From Syntrophus sp. (in: bacteria) (GTDB lineage: Bacteria; Desulfobacterota; Syntrophorhabdia; Syntrophorhabdales; Syntrophorhabdaceae): 33,111 bases of DNA. Below are positions 17,325 through 25,005 of this stretch, piece after piece. Positions within the stretch are counted from its first letter, which is position 1; each line of letters starts with the position of its first letter. Both the position numbers and the translations under genes were made by a program. The notes under the pieces are model-generated. The model was given only the letters and a program-made list of their open reading frames with translations. It was not told the DNA's origin and did not search any database. The stretch lies in NCBI GenBank assembly GCA_013824645.1, contig PNOF01000024.1:1-33111 (forward strand), given 5' to 3'.

Positions 17325-17798
17325 ATGCACGTAGAATATATTAATCCCTTTATTATTGCTACTACAACGGTATTTAAAACCATGCTCAATATTGATCTCA
17401 CAATGAACAAACCCATCCTCAGGAATACCCGGATTTCAACCGGCGATGTAACGGGCATTATGGGGCTTGCCGGGGACACAAAAGGAACGATCTCCATAAG
17501 CTTCACGAAAGCCGGCGCTTTGTTCGTTTACAAGACGCTTATGGGCGAGGATCACGCTGGTATAGACCCGGATGTTGTTGACGCAATCGGAGAACTTACT
17601 AATATTACCTCAGGGCAGGCGCGCAAAGAGTTTGAAAAGACCAATATCAATTTGAAGGCAGCGATCCCTATGGTTATTGTCGGCAAAGATGTCGAATTAC
17701 ATATGATAAGTGCATTGCCCATAGTATCATTACCATTCCATTTCCAGACAAATAACAGTCATGAAGAAATAGTGCATGTAGACTTTTCTTTTGAATAG
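17325..17798 (+). CDS. cheX: CheX-like CheY-P phosphatase
   Basis: A 157-residue CheC/CheX-family protein. It opens YINPFIIATTTVFKTML, typical of CheX, has GDVTGIMGLAGD.KG, and contains one active-site helix with DAIGELTNITSGQA. The D-x3-E-x2-N spacing is exact, with a proline 21 residues after the Asn, matching the phosphatase signature of this family. CheX dephosphorylates CheY-P and so resets chemotaxis or related receiver signalling. AGGAAG five bases upstream sets the start. No other chemotaxis gene is near; the lone receiver at 1791-2183 is the only candidate partner in view. Confidence 0.8.
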   Translation: MHVEYINPFIIATTTVFKTMLNIDLTMNKPILRNTRISTGDVTGIMGLAGDTKGTISISFTKAGALFVYKTLMGEDHAGIDPDVVDAIGELTNITSGQARKEFEKTNINLKAAIPMVIVGKDVELHMISALPIVSLPFHFQTNNSHEEIVHVDFSFE

Positions 17799-17923
17799 GT
17801 CAATTAATGATTGGACCAAATGATAGAATAAGACCTTTGCGTAACTTCCCGGTCCCTGTTTTCCCTCTTCCTCGCTGTTGTTTGTGACTTATTCCCCTTC
17901 AGTGAAGATCTCATTTTGTCTCC

Positions 17924-18297
17924 TCAAGAGGGGTCAAGAAGGTTGTTTCTAAATCTGCAGATGGTAGAGTGATCGGTAAGAGAACTCGATACAGGGAAAC
18001 CGCTGAAGCGGATAAAGGAGATCCGGTCCATAAGCGCTTCTTCTAACCCCGGATCACTTTATCCGTACCATCTCTGTAACAAAACTCTGTAACAAAAGAA
18101 GTTTAAACATGGGTAAAGGGGGATATGCCGGTCTGCCATCGGCGCTAAACGTCTTTTTGTATTTCTTCTTAAGAAGTTTCTCGATAATATGCTCCCAGTC
18201 GATGAACTGATCTATCTTATCGAGAAAGGTATTTGGAATGTTTTCTTTACCCTAAGAAGTAATCGGCAAAACCGGGGGTGGTGAATTTATCTGTCAC
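17924..18297 (-). pseudogene. Truncated IS5-family transposase remnant
   Basis: The minus strand from a GTG at 18297 (AAGGAG upstream) reads VTDKFTTPGFADYFLG, then a stop and frameshift, then FLDKIDQFIDWEHIIEKLLK with KKYKKTFSADGRPAYPPLPM, then after a second frameshift WYG-stop-SDPGLEEALMDRISFIRFSG and STICRFRNNLLDPS, ending at 17924. This is the N-terminal third of an IS5-type transposase; the DDE catalytic part is missing. The second frameshift coincides with a 13-bp tandem duplication (CTCTGTAACAAAA twice); removing one copy restores LLLLQRWYG. No inverted repeats were identified. The rest of the 17799-18538 gap holds nothing recognised. Confidence 0.8.
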
Positions 18298-18493
18298 GGG
18301 TGATCTCCTTGGGGTGGAATAATCACTATTGTATCAATTAGTTATAAGTGTTTTGTGGGATATTGGCCGTGCAAAGGTTTTGGAATGCTAAAAAACAGTG
18401 TCATAAACGGATATGCTCTTTTTTGCAGAAGCAATGAAATAATTAACGTTATCTTATCTATTGGTTGATTTTGGCAGGATCATCGGGAATTAT

Positions 18494-18522
18494 TTGACTT
18501 TTTCCAATATTTTTTATAACAT
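18494..18522 (+). promoter_or_regulatory. Candidate promoter of the DUF465 gene
   Basis: TTGACT (18494-18499) and TAACAT (18517-18522) are 17 bp apart, initiation near 18529. A 10-bp inverted repeat, AACGGATATG at 18406-18415 and CATATCCGTT at 18520-18529, has its right arm over the start of transcription. Confidence 0.3.
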
Positions 18523-18538
18523 ATCCGTTAACTGTCAG

Positions 18539-18748
18539 ATGGAAAATACTGAAAGTACAGAGGAAATATACAAACAGGCAAGAAACCAGCATGCTTTACT
18601 CGACAGACGTTTAAAGATGCTGTTGAAAAAATCTTATCTCACGGCCCAGGAAGAGCTTGAAATGAAGGTCCTGAAAAAGAAAAAACTCTATTACAAAGAT
18701 ATCATGGACAAAACCGGTCATATTCAGAAGCGAGAGGAGAAAGGTTGA
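18539..18748 (+). CDS. DUF465/YdcH-like small helical protein
   Basis: A 69-residue protein with the DUF465 (PF04325) pattern: a helical hairpin with [21 protein letters not shown], then [19 protein letters not shown]. These small proteins have no established role; they look like coiled-coil hairpins. The frame is open 26 codons further upstream, but similarity starts at the ATG at 18539, which has no clear ribosome-binding site. The gene overlaps ilvB by 4 bp (TTGA), so it is the first cistron of the ilv operon and its translation is coupled to ilvB. Confidence 0.7.
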   Translation: MENTESTEEIYKQARNQHALLDRRLKMLLKKSYLTAQEELEMKVLKKKKLYYKDIMDKTGHIQKREEKG

Positions 18749-20433
18749 AAAAAACAGGCGCTCAGATAATCATTGAATCATTAAAAGCAGAAGGCGTCAA
18801 AACAATATTCTGTTACCCCGGCGGCGCTACCCTGAATATCACCGATGCCTTCACCAATACCGACCTGCAGCAGATCGTTGTCCGGCACGAACAGGCGGCA
18901 GTACACGCGGCGGATGGATATTCCCGGGCATCCGGCAAGGTTGGAGTATCACTTGTAACGTCGGGTCCGGGGGCAACAAATACCGTAACAGGTATTGCCA
19001 CTGCTTATATGGACTCTATCCCGCTCGTTATCTTCTCCTGTCAGGTAAATACTGCGCTCATCGGCAATGACGCCTTTCAGGAAGCCGATATTGTCGGTAT
19101 AACCCGGCCATGCACAAAACACAGTTACCTTGTAAAAGACGTAAAAAATCTGGCACAAACCATCAAAGAAGCCTTTCATATTGCCAGATCAGGACGTCCC
19201 GGACCTGTGCTCGTTGATATACCGAAAGACGTGTCGGCAAGTCTTGCCGAATTCAAATATCCCGACAAGGTTAACATCAGGAGTTATCAGCCAACCTACA
19301 CGGGCCATCCCGGACAGATTAAAAAGGCTATGCGGCTTATTGCAAATTCCAAACGGCCGGTACTCTATACCGGCGGCGGGATCATCTCGTCCGGAGCAGC
19401 AGGGGAACTCCTCCATTTAGCGGAAAAACTGTCAATCCCCGTTACCAACACCCTTATGGGTCTTGGCGGTATTCCCGGAAACCACCCTCTTTTTCTCGGT
19501 ATGCTCGGTATGCACGGTACATACGCCGCCAATATGGCAATTACAGAATCAGATCTCATTATCGCCATGGGCGCCAGGTTTGATGACAGAGCAACAGGAA
19601 AAACCGATGAATTTGCACCCCATGCAAAGATTATCCACGTGGATATAGATCCCACATCAATCAGTAAAAATATAAAGGTGGATATTCCTATTGTGGGGGA
19701 TACAAAAAACGTCCTTACAAAGATGATTGAAATCGCAGAAGAAGACAATGAAGCCTTTAAACAACAGCACAAAAGGGTCTCCGAATGGGTCGACAAGATA
19801 AATACATGGAAGAAGGATTATCCCCTCACCTATCAGAAAAGTGGTATCCTGAAACCACAATATGTTATTGAAAGAATTTGTGAACTCACAAAAGGTAAGG
19901 CTATTATCACCACGGAAGTAGGGCAACACCAGATGTGGGCGGCGCAGTTTTATACCTTTTTAAAGCCGAGAACGATGCTTACATCGGGCGGGCTTGGTAC
20001 GATGGGCTTCGGCTTTCCTGCCGCCATAGGAGCACAGGTTGCGTACCCAAAATCTCTGGTTATCGACATAGCCGGTGACGGAAGCATCCAGATGAATATT
20101 CAGGAACTGGCAACGGTAGTGCAGTACAATCTCCCCGTCAAGGTCGTCATTCTCAATAACGGTTTTCTGGGTATGCCTCGTCAATGGCAGGAACTCTTTT
20201 ACGAAAAAAGGTATACCTGGACGCATCTGAGTTCTCCGGATTTCGTGAAAGTGGCAGAGGCATACGGGGCCGTCGGATACAGACTGGAGGAGGAAAAAGA
20301 CGTTGATAAGGTATTAAAAGAAGCATTCCGCAATAATAGACCAACCTTTATCGATGTCAGTGTAAATCCTGAGGAATGCGTTTATCCTATGGTACCGGCA
20401 GGCGCGTCACTGAAAGAGATGCTTCTTGTCTAA
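18745..20433 (+). CDS. ilvB: Acetolactate synthase large subunit
   Basis: A 562-residue ThDP enzyme, normal length. The Pyr domain has YPGGATL and the catalytic glutamate in [13 protein letters not shown] near residue 51; a FAD/central domain follows; the PP domain has [12 protein letters not shown] with NNG for Mg-ThDP, and [15 protein letters not shown], where family members usually have GMVRQWQ. It condenses pyruvate with pyruvate or 2-ketobutyrate, the first step to valine, leucine and isoleucine. The start is TTG at 18745, after AGGAGAAAGG, overlapping the upstream stop as TTGA. The regulatory subunit follows after about 200 bp that hold a hairpin repeat. Confidence 0.95.
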   Translation: MKKTGAQIIIESLKAEGVKTIFCYPGGATLNITDAFTNTDLQQIVVRHEQAAVHAADGYSRASGKVGVSLVTSGPGATNTVTGIATAYMDSIPLVIFSCQVNTALIGNDAFQEADIVGITRPCTKHSYLVKDVKNLAQTIKEAFHIARSGRPGPVLVDIPKDVSASLAEFKYPDKVNIRSYQPTYTGHPGQIKKAMRLIANSKRPVLYTGGGIISSGAAGELLHLAEKLSIPVTNTLMGLGGIPGNHPLFLGMLGMHGTYAANMAITESDLIIAMGARFDDRATGKTDEFAPHAKIIHVDIDPTSISKNIKVDIPIVGDTKNVLTKMIEIAEEDNEAFKQQHKRVSEWVDKINTWKKDYPLTYQKSGILKPQYVIERICELTKGKAIITTEVGQHQMWAAQFYTFLKPRTMLTSGGLGTMGFGFPAAIGAQVAYPKSLVIDIAGDGSIQMNIQELATVVQYNLPVKVVILNNGFLGMPRQWQELFYEKRYTWTHLSSPDFVKVAEAYGAVGYRLEEEKDVDKVLKEAFRNNRPTFIDVSVNPEECVYPMVPAGASLKEMLLV

Positions 20434-20454
20434 AGGGAAGCGCATAGGGCAAAA

Positions 20455-20476
20455 GGCCGTAAATCGTAAATGGTAA
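20455..20476 (+). repeat. Short dispersed repeat, second copy
   Basis: GGCCGTAAATCGTAAATGG and TAA resemble the arnD 3'-end repeat (minus strand 11498-11477) at 20 of 22 positions. Internally it is a GTAAATC-like heptamer repeated three times. Confidence 0.45.
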
Positions 20477-20552
20477 ATCGCGCAAGGAACAGGCAGGGGA
20501 CATGGGGCAAAGCGACATGTTGCGAGAAGGGAAGGGCGGAAACGATCCCTTA

Positions 20553-20620
20553 GCTCATTCTTGAGCGGGAAGGGGAGGCTCCATCGGGCTTATGCCCGTG
20601 GAGGGGGCGACGCAAGCCCC
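20553..20620 (+). repeat. Three-hairpin dispersed repeat, copy 3
   Basis: GCTCA-TTCT-TGAGC (20553-20566); CTCC..CGGGC-TTAT-GCCCG.GGAG (20579-20603); GGGGC-GACGCAA-GCCCC (20604-20620). Compared with copies 1 and 2 the inner stem of hairpin 2 changes CAGGC/GCCTG to CGGGC/GCCCG, a paired A-T to G-C swap, and hairpin 1 has a different but perfect stem. It ends 17 nt before the likely ilvN start and is followed by AATGGAGGG, the ilvN ribosome-binding site. Confidence 0.75.
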
Positions 20621-20637
20621 AGAAAATGGAGGGAATG

Positions 20638-21156
20638 TTGAGACACACAATATCGCTGCTTGTAGAAAATGAGTTTGGCGTCCTTGCAAGGGTTGCGAAC
20701 CTTTTCAGCGGCAGAGGGTTTAATATCGAAAGCCTCTGCGTAGCGGAGAGCCTCGATCCGACAATATCCACCATGACCATCGTTACAAGGGGAAATGACG
20801 CAATATTAGAACAGATTCTCAAACAGCTCAACAAATTAATAAACGTCATAAAGGTCACCGATTTTAATGAAATGGACTACGTCTCGAGAGAAATGGTTAT
20901 TGTCAAGGTACATGCCGACGACAAAACAAGAGAAGAGATTCTGCGGATAACAGAAATATTCAGGGGGAAAATCATTGATGTGTCCTCAAAATCATACACT
21001 ATCATGATTAACGGTGATGAAGAAAAACTGAAAGGCTTTTTAAACCTCATAAAGCCACTTGGTATTAAAGAACTCGTAAGAACCGGAACCATCGCCATGG
21101 CACGAGGCGAGAGAACGATAAAAATGAAAGAAAATCACATAAAGGGAGGAGAATAA
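20638..21156 (+). CDS. ilvN: Acetolactate synthase regulatory subunit
   Basis: A small subunit of about 172 residues. The N-terminal ACT domain reads [32 protein letters not shown], the canonical IlvN opening with the valine-site pattern, followed by the second ACT-like domain ([11 protein letters not shown]...). It activates IlvB and gives valine feedback inhibition. Two ATGs (20626, 20635) lie before or too close to GGAGG (20628-20632); the TTG at 20638 has 5-nt spacing and gives MRHTIS, the usual family start, so I choose it. The ribosome-binding site sits directly behind hairpin repeat copy 3. ilvC follows after 1 bp. Confidence 0.93.
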   Translation: MRHTISLLVENEFGVLARVANLFSGRGFNIESLCVAESLDPTISTMTIVTRGNDAILEQILKQLNKLINVIKVTDFNEMDYVSREMVIVKVHADDKTREEILRITEIFRGKIIDVSSKSYTIMINGDEEKLKGFLNLIKPLGIKELVRTGTIAMARGERTIKMKENHIKGGE

Positions 21157-21157
21157 G

Positions 21158-22156
21158 ATGGCTAAAATGTACTACGACCGCGACGCAGATCTCGGAATAC
21201 TGAAGGGAAAGAAGGTTGCCATCATCGGTTATGGAAGTCAGGGACACGCACAGGCACAAAATTTGAGAGACAGTGGGGTAAATGTAATTGTTGCAGAACT
21301 CCAGGGCACCCCAAATTATAAACTCGCCGTCAGTCACGGTTTTAAGCCGGTGACCGCTGCAAAGGCCGCAAAAGATGCCGATATCATCCAGATACTGGCG
21401 CAGGACAATCTCCAGGCACAGCTTTACAAGACCGAGATTCAGGACAATATGAAAAAGGGCAAAACCCTTGTCTTTTCACACGGATTCAATATCCACTACA
21501 ACCAGATTGTTCCACCGCCCGATGTGGACGTTATCATGGTTGCACCGAAAGGCCCGGGACATCTGGTAAGACGTGAATTCGAACGTGGCGCCGGCGTGCC
21601 ATCCCTGATCGCCGTATATCAGGATGCTTCCAAGAAGGCGAAGAAAACTGCCCTCGCCTACGCAAAAGGCATCGGCGCAACAAGAGCGGGTGTCATAGAA
21701 ACCAGCTTTCAGGAAGAAACGGAAACAGATCTCTTCGGGGAGCAGGCAGTGCTCTGCGGAGGAGCATCAGAGCTTGTACGGGCCGGTTTCGATACCCTTG
21801 TCGAGGCAGGCTACCAGCCTGAAATCGCCTACTTTGAGTGTCTCCATGAACTGAAGCTCATCGTAGACCTCATGTATGAAGGCGGCATATCAAATATGCG
21901 TTATTCCGTCAGTGATACCGCCGAATACGGCGACCTGACGAGAGGAAGAAGGGTCGTCTCTGAAGAAACCCGGGAAGAGATGCGGGCAATCCTCGATGAA
22001 ATCCAGACCGGCGAATTCGCCCGTGAATGGATCATGGAAAATCAGGCAGGAAGACCTGTCTACACTTCTCTGAAAAGAATCGATAACGAACATCTCATTG
22101 AAAAAGTGGGCGCACAACTACGCTCCATGATGGGCTGGATCGGGAGAAAAAGTTGA
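21158..22156 (+). CDS. ilvC: Ketol-acid reductoisomerase
   Basis: A 332-residue class [22 protein letters not shown] near residue 25 is the NADPH-binding loop, [14 protein letters not shown] the central motif, and the C-terminal knotted domain has [15 protein letters not shown]-like metal ligands (here [15 protein letters not shown]) and [14 protein letters not shown]. It isomerises and reduces acetolactate or acetohydroxybutyrate in branched-chain amino acid synthesis. GGGAGG lies six to seven bases upstream. It overlaps psd by 4 bp. Confidence 0.97.
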   Translation: MAKMYYDRDADLGILKGKKVAIIGYGSQGHAQAQNLRDSGVNVIVAELQGTPNYKLAVSHGFKPVTAAKAAKDADIIQILAQDNLQAQLYKTEIQDNMKKGKTLVFSHGFNIHYNQIVPPPDVDVIMVAPKGPGHLVRREFERGAGVPSLIAVYQDASKKAKKTALAYAKGIGATRAGVIETSFQEETETDLFGEQAVLCGGASELVRAGFDTLVEAGYQPEIAYFECLHELKLIVDLMYEGGISNMRYSVSDTAEYGDLTRGRRVVSEETREEMRAILDEIQTGEFAREWIMENQAGRPVYTSLKRIDNEHLIEKVGAQLRSMMGWIGRKS

Positions 22157-22797
22157 AAGAACCATTCATCGCAAAGGAAGGGCTGAAACTCATCATCCCT
22201 TCCTTTGTCCTTTTCATTGTCCTGGCCTTTTTCACCCATCTTCCCCCTATTCTTGCCCTTTTTGTGCTCCTTTTCTGCTTTTTTTGTATCTTCTTCTTCA
22301 GGAACCCGAAACGCCATTCAGATCTGGGGCCTGAATGTCTCATCTCGCCTGCTGACGGGACAGTATCGGGTATCACGAGCATGATGGAAAGCGAATTTAT
22401 GGGCACGGAATGCTTGAGAATCAGTATCTTCATGTCCCCTGTCGACGTGCATGTGAACCGTGCGCCCTGCGACGGCCGCATTGTTTCAATGGTCCACAGG
22501 GCTGGTGATTTTGCACTGGCCTTTAAAAAAGATATAGAGAAGGAAAATGAGCGGAATTATATTCTTATGGACCATGGCGGAGAAAGAATTCTCATCGTGC
22601 AGATAGCAGGTTTTTTGGCGCGAAGGATCATTCCCTATGTCAAGGTGGGTGATTCCCTGAATCGGGGGAATCCTGTCGGTATTATTGCCTTTGGATCAAG
22701 AGTAGACATTTACTTTCCCAAAGAATACGAACCTATGGTACAATTACGGGAGAAAGTAAAAGCTGGCTACACAATGCTGGCAAAAAAAAGAGGATAA
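22153..22797 (+). CDS. psd: Phosphatidylserine decarboxylase, short type
   Basis: A 214-residue proenzyme of the short (archaeal-like) Psd class. Two adjacent N-terminal hydrophobic stretches (about residues 13-55) anchor it in the membrane; [22 protein letters not shown] and the C-terminal [13 protein letters not shown] follow. Self-cleavage at the Gly-Ser of FGSR yields the pyruvoyl prosthetic group. It makes phosphatidylethanolamine from the phosphatidylserine produced by the next gene, pssA. It starts at a TTG overlapping the ilvC stop (TTGA), as ilvB does with its neighbour, and pssA starts one base after its stop. Confidence 0.92.
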   Translation: MKEPFIAKEGLKLIIPSFVLFIVLAFFTHLPPILALFVLLFCFFCIFFFRNPKRHSDLGPECLISPADGTVSGITSMMESEFMGTECLRISIFMSPVDVHVNRAPCDGRIVSMVHRAGDFALAFKKDIEKENERNYILMDHGGERILIVQIAGFLARRIIPYVKVGDSLNRGNPVGIIAFGSRVDIYFPKEYEPMVQLREKVKAGYTMLAKKRG

Positions 22798-22798
22798 T

Positions 22799-23608
22799 AT
22801 GAGATATATGAAAAAAAGAAAAGGTAAAGGGATTTATCTGCTGCCCAATCTTTTGACAACTATCAGCCTCTTATCCGGTTTTTACGCCATTGTATCAGCA
22901 CTGGGATGGAAGTGGGAGTTTGCGGCAATTGCGATCTTTGTTTCATGCCTCTTCGATATGCTCGACGGCAGAGTTGCCCGGCTGACCCATACCACCAGCA
23001 AGTTCGGCGTCGAATACGATTCGCTCTCCGACGTCATAGCCTTCGGAGTAGCGCCCGGCATCCTCGTCTATGTCTGGGCCCTCAGGGGTTATGGAAATTT
23101 TGGCTGGCTTGCGGCATTTCTATTTATTGCCTGCGGCGCTGTCAGACTTGCCCGGTTCAATGTACAGGTCGATACAGTCCAGAAAAAGAGTTTTCTCGGC
23201 CTTCCCATACCGGCAGCAGCAGCAGCTATAGCCGGTTGTGTCCTCTTATATTCCTGGTCTGATCCCAATATCTTAGATTCGTGGATCAAATACAGGGGCT
23301 TATTAAAGTCGGTTTTTATGCCTCTTCTCATTTACACCCTTGCATTTCTCATGGTAAGTAATATCCGCTATTACAGTTTCAAAGACATGACCTATTTCAA
23401 GGTCAAGCCCTTCAGGTCAACTGTGGCTGCTATTATGCTCGTCGTCATAGTGCTCATTGAACCGAGGATCACGCTTTTTGTCGTCACGCTGGGGTACGTC
23501 TTTTCGGGGCCTGTTTATACGCTTATGCTTAAGCTGAAAAAACCCGTTGCAGAGCAGGCTAACTTCCGTTCGAAAGAAAAGCCAGTAGATTCAGATGATC
23601 ATCTATAA
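22799..23608 (+). CDS. pssA: CDP-diacylglycerol-serine O-phosphatidyltransferase
   Basis: A 269-residue membrane enzyme with about eight hydrophobic segments. The CDP-alcohol phosphotransferase signature DGxxAR-x8-GxxxDxxxD is complete (DGRVAR, GVEYDSLSD; residues about 59-81). It makes phosphatidylserine, which Psd decarboxylates. AGAGGA five bases upstream supports the ATG at 22799; another ATG at 22808 is possible. Its last 50 bp overlap the 3' end of the convergent HAD gene. In Geobacter-like genomes leuA commonly follows pssA (from memory); here it does not. Confidence 0.93.
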   Translation: MRYMKKRKGKGIYLLPNLLTTISLLSGFYAIVSALGWKWEFAAIAIFVSCLFDMLDGRVARLTHTTSKFGVEYDSLSDVIAFGVAPGILVYVWALRGYGNFGWLAAFLFIACGAVRLARFNVQVDTVQKKSFLGLPIPAAAAAIAGCVLLYSWSDPNILDSWIKYRGLLKSVFMPLLIYTLAFLMVSNIRYYSFKDMTYFKVKPFRSTVAAIMLVVIVLIEPRITLFVVTLGYVFSGPVYTLMLKLKKPVAEQANFRSKEKPVDSDDHL

Positions 23609-24197
23609 AACCATCTGCTTCTAAATCCTCGTTTTTGTAGGCAATGAATTTAACACCCGATGAACGGGCCGTTTTTCTGTCTACATCTGAATCACCTATA
23701 AAGAGAACGTCTTCCCGATTTAATGTGAACATCTTCAGGATCTTCTCAACGCTCTCCGGGTGAGGTTTCGGGTTCTCCACATCAAGAGCAGTTACAACCA
23801 TGTCAAAATAGGGGTAAAGACCATATTCCTCCATGATATATTTCATACTCGTCGTTCTATTCGTACTGATAGCTCTGGTAATACCTCTCTCTTTCAGTTT
23901 TGCCAGTACCTCCATAAGGTTCGGTTCCATCTTGAGGTAAGGAATGAAGTCGGCAAAATTGATATTATTCTTCCAATAATCTACGGCCTTCTTCTCCAGG
24001 GTCTCATTGTCTCTAAATACATAGTGAATCGATTCATAGACGGTATGGGTGTGGCAGAAATTGATTTCTTCCTCTGTAAGCGCTGCCCTTCCCGTTGAAA
24101 CGGCAATATGATCGTAGAGTTTTCTGTTTTGTTCAAGAGAGTCAAAGAGCACTCCATCACAATCGTAAATAACACAGTCAATCTTCCATTTTTTCAT
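23559..24197 (-). CDS. HAD-superfamily hydrolase (phosphoglycolate phosphatase-like)
   Basis: A protein of about 212 residues, HAD subfamily IA. Motif I is YDCDGVLFDS near residue 9, a helical cap spans about 20-90, motif II is AISTNRT, motif III lysine is in NPKPHPE, and motif IV is FIGDSDVDRKTA. It probably dephosphorylates a small phosphorylated metabolite such as 2-phosphoglycolate; the exact substrate is not readable. The ATG at 24197 has GGAG six bases upstream; an in-frame ATG at 24212 is less well placed. It is convergent with pssA and overlaps it by 50 bp at the 3' ends. Confidence 0.85.
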   Translation of the reverse strand: MKKWKIDCVIYDCDGVLFDSLEQNRKLYDHIAVSTGRAALTEEEINFCHTHTVYESIHYVFRDNETLEKKAVDYWKNNINFADFIPYLKMEPNLMEVLAKLKERGITRAISTNRTTSMKYIMEEYGLYPYFDMVVTALDVENPKPHPESVEKILKMFTLNREDVLFIGDSDVDRKTARSSGVKFIAYKNEDLEADGFIDDHLNLLAFLSNGS

Positions 24198-24447
24198 GTC
24201 TGTCTCCATCATTGGTATCAGCTATCGGTCTGCACAGTCTGTTCTTTCAGTCACAGCTTTTAAACCGTATTACCCAAAAAATCAAGGGAAAAACCGGGGG
24301 AAACCGGTCAATGATAAACCGGTAACAGAAAGACCATTCACCATTTGTAATTCCCGTCAGTATCCCACTCTTTACCCGTAAATATTTATAGTTCTAAATG
24401 CCTCAAGATATGCTACAATATACGCTAAGTTCAGACAGGAGGTTGCA

Positions 24448-24918
24448 ATGATAAGTGTTTCCATTCCAGGGTGGGGCGATCTTGATATAGAATATCTCGT
24501 CGTCGATTATAACGGTACATGCGCTTTTGACGGCAAATTGAAAGAAAACGTAAAGGAGCTACTGGAAAAGGTATCCCGTTACATCAAAGTTTTTATCATC
24601 ACCTCTGATACTTACGGCAACATCGACAGTGAAGGAGCCACGTTAGGCTTCAGCATCATTAAAGTGGGAAAAGAAGGAAGCGCCCAGGAAAAAGCGAAGA
24701 TAATCAAAGAACTTGGTCCTGAAAAGATCGTTGCTATAGGCAATGGCGCCAATGATGTATTAATGTTGAAAGAAGCTGCCCTCGGCATCGGCGTTATCGG
24801 TGAGGAAGGCTGCGCAAAAGACATCCTCAGAGAGGCTGACTTTGTTGTGAAGAATATTGTCGATGCCCTCGGCGTTGTCCTCCATCCGGAAAGAATAGTT
24901 GCAACATTAAGAGATTGA
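24448..24918 (+). CDS. Soluble P-type ATPase-like HAD phosphatase (COG4087-type)
   Basis: A 156-residue minimal HAD protein without a cap domain. Motif I is VVDYNGTCAFDG, with Asn where most HAD enzymes have the second Asp; this D-x-N-G-T recalls the DKTGT of P-type ATPases. Motif II is FIITSDT and motif IV IGNGANDVLMLKEA. Small soluble proteins of this type are annotated as P-type ATPase-like and have no settled role. The first aspartate is kept, so phospho-aspartate chemistry is possible. AGGAGG six bases upstream supports the ATG; a TACAAT at 24414-24419 is a possible -10. It stands alone before secA. Confidence 0.75.
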   Translation: MISVSIPGWGDLDIEYLVVDYNGTCAFDGKLKENVKELLEKVSRYIKVFIITSDTYGNIDSEGATLGFSIIKVGKEGSAQEKAKIIKELGPEKIVAIGNGANDVLMLKEAALGIGVIGEEGCAKDILREADFVVKNIVDALGVVLHPERIVATLRD

Positions 24919-25005
24919 TAAAACAGTACAGATCACCTGTCGGCAATATTCAGGACATATAAAAAATTGCAGCAGGTAACCTGTATTTGTATATTGTAAA
25001 CCACC

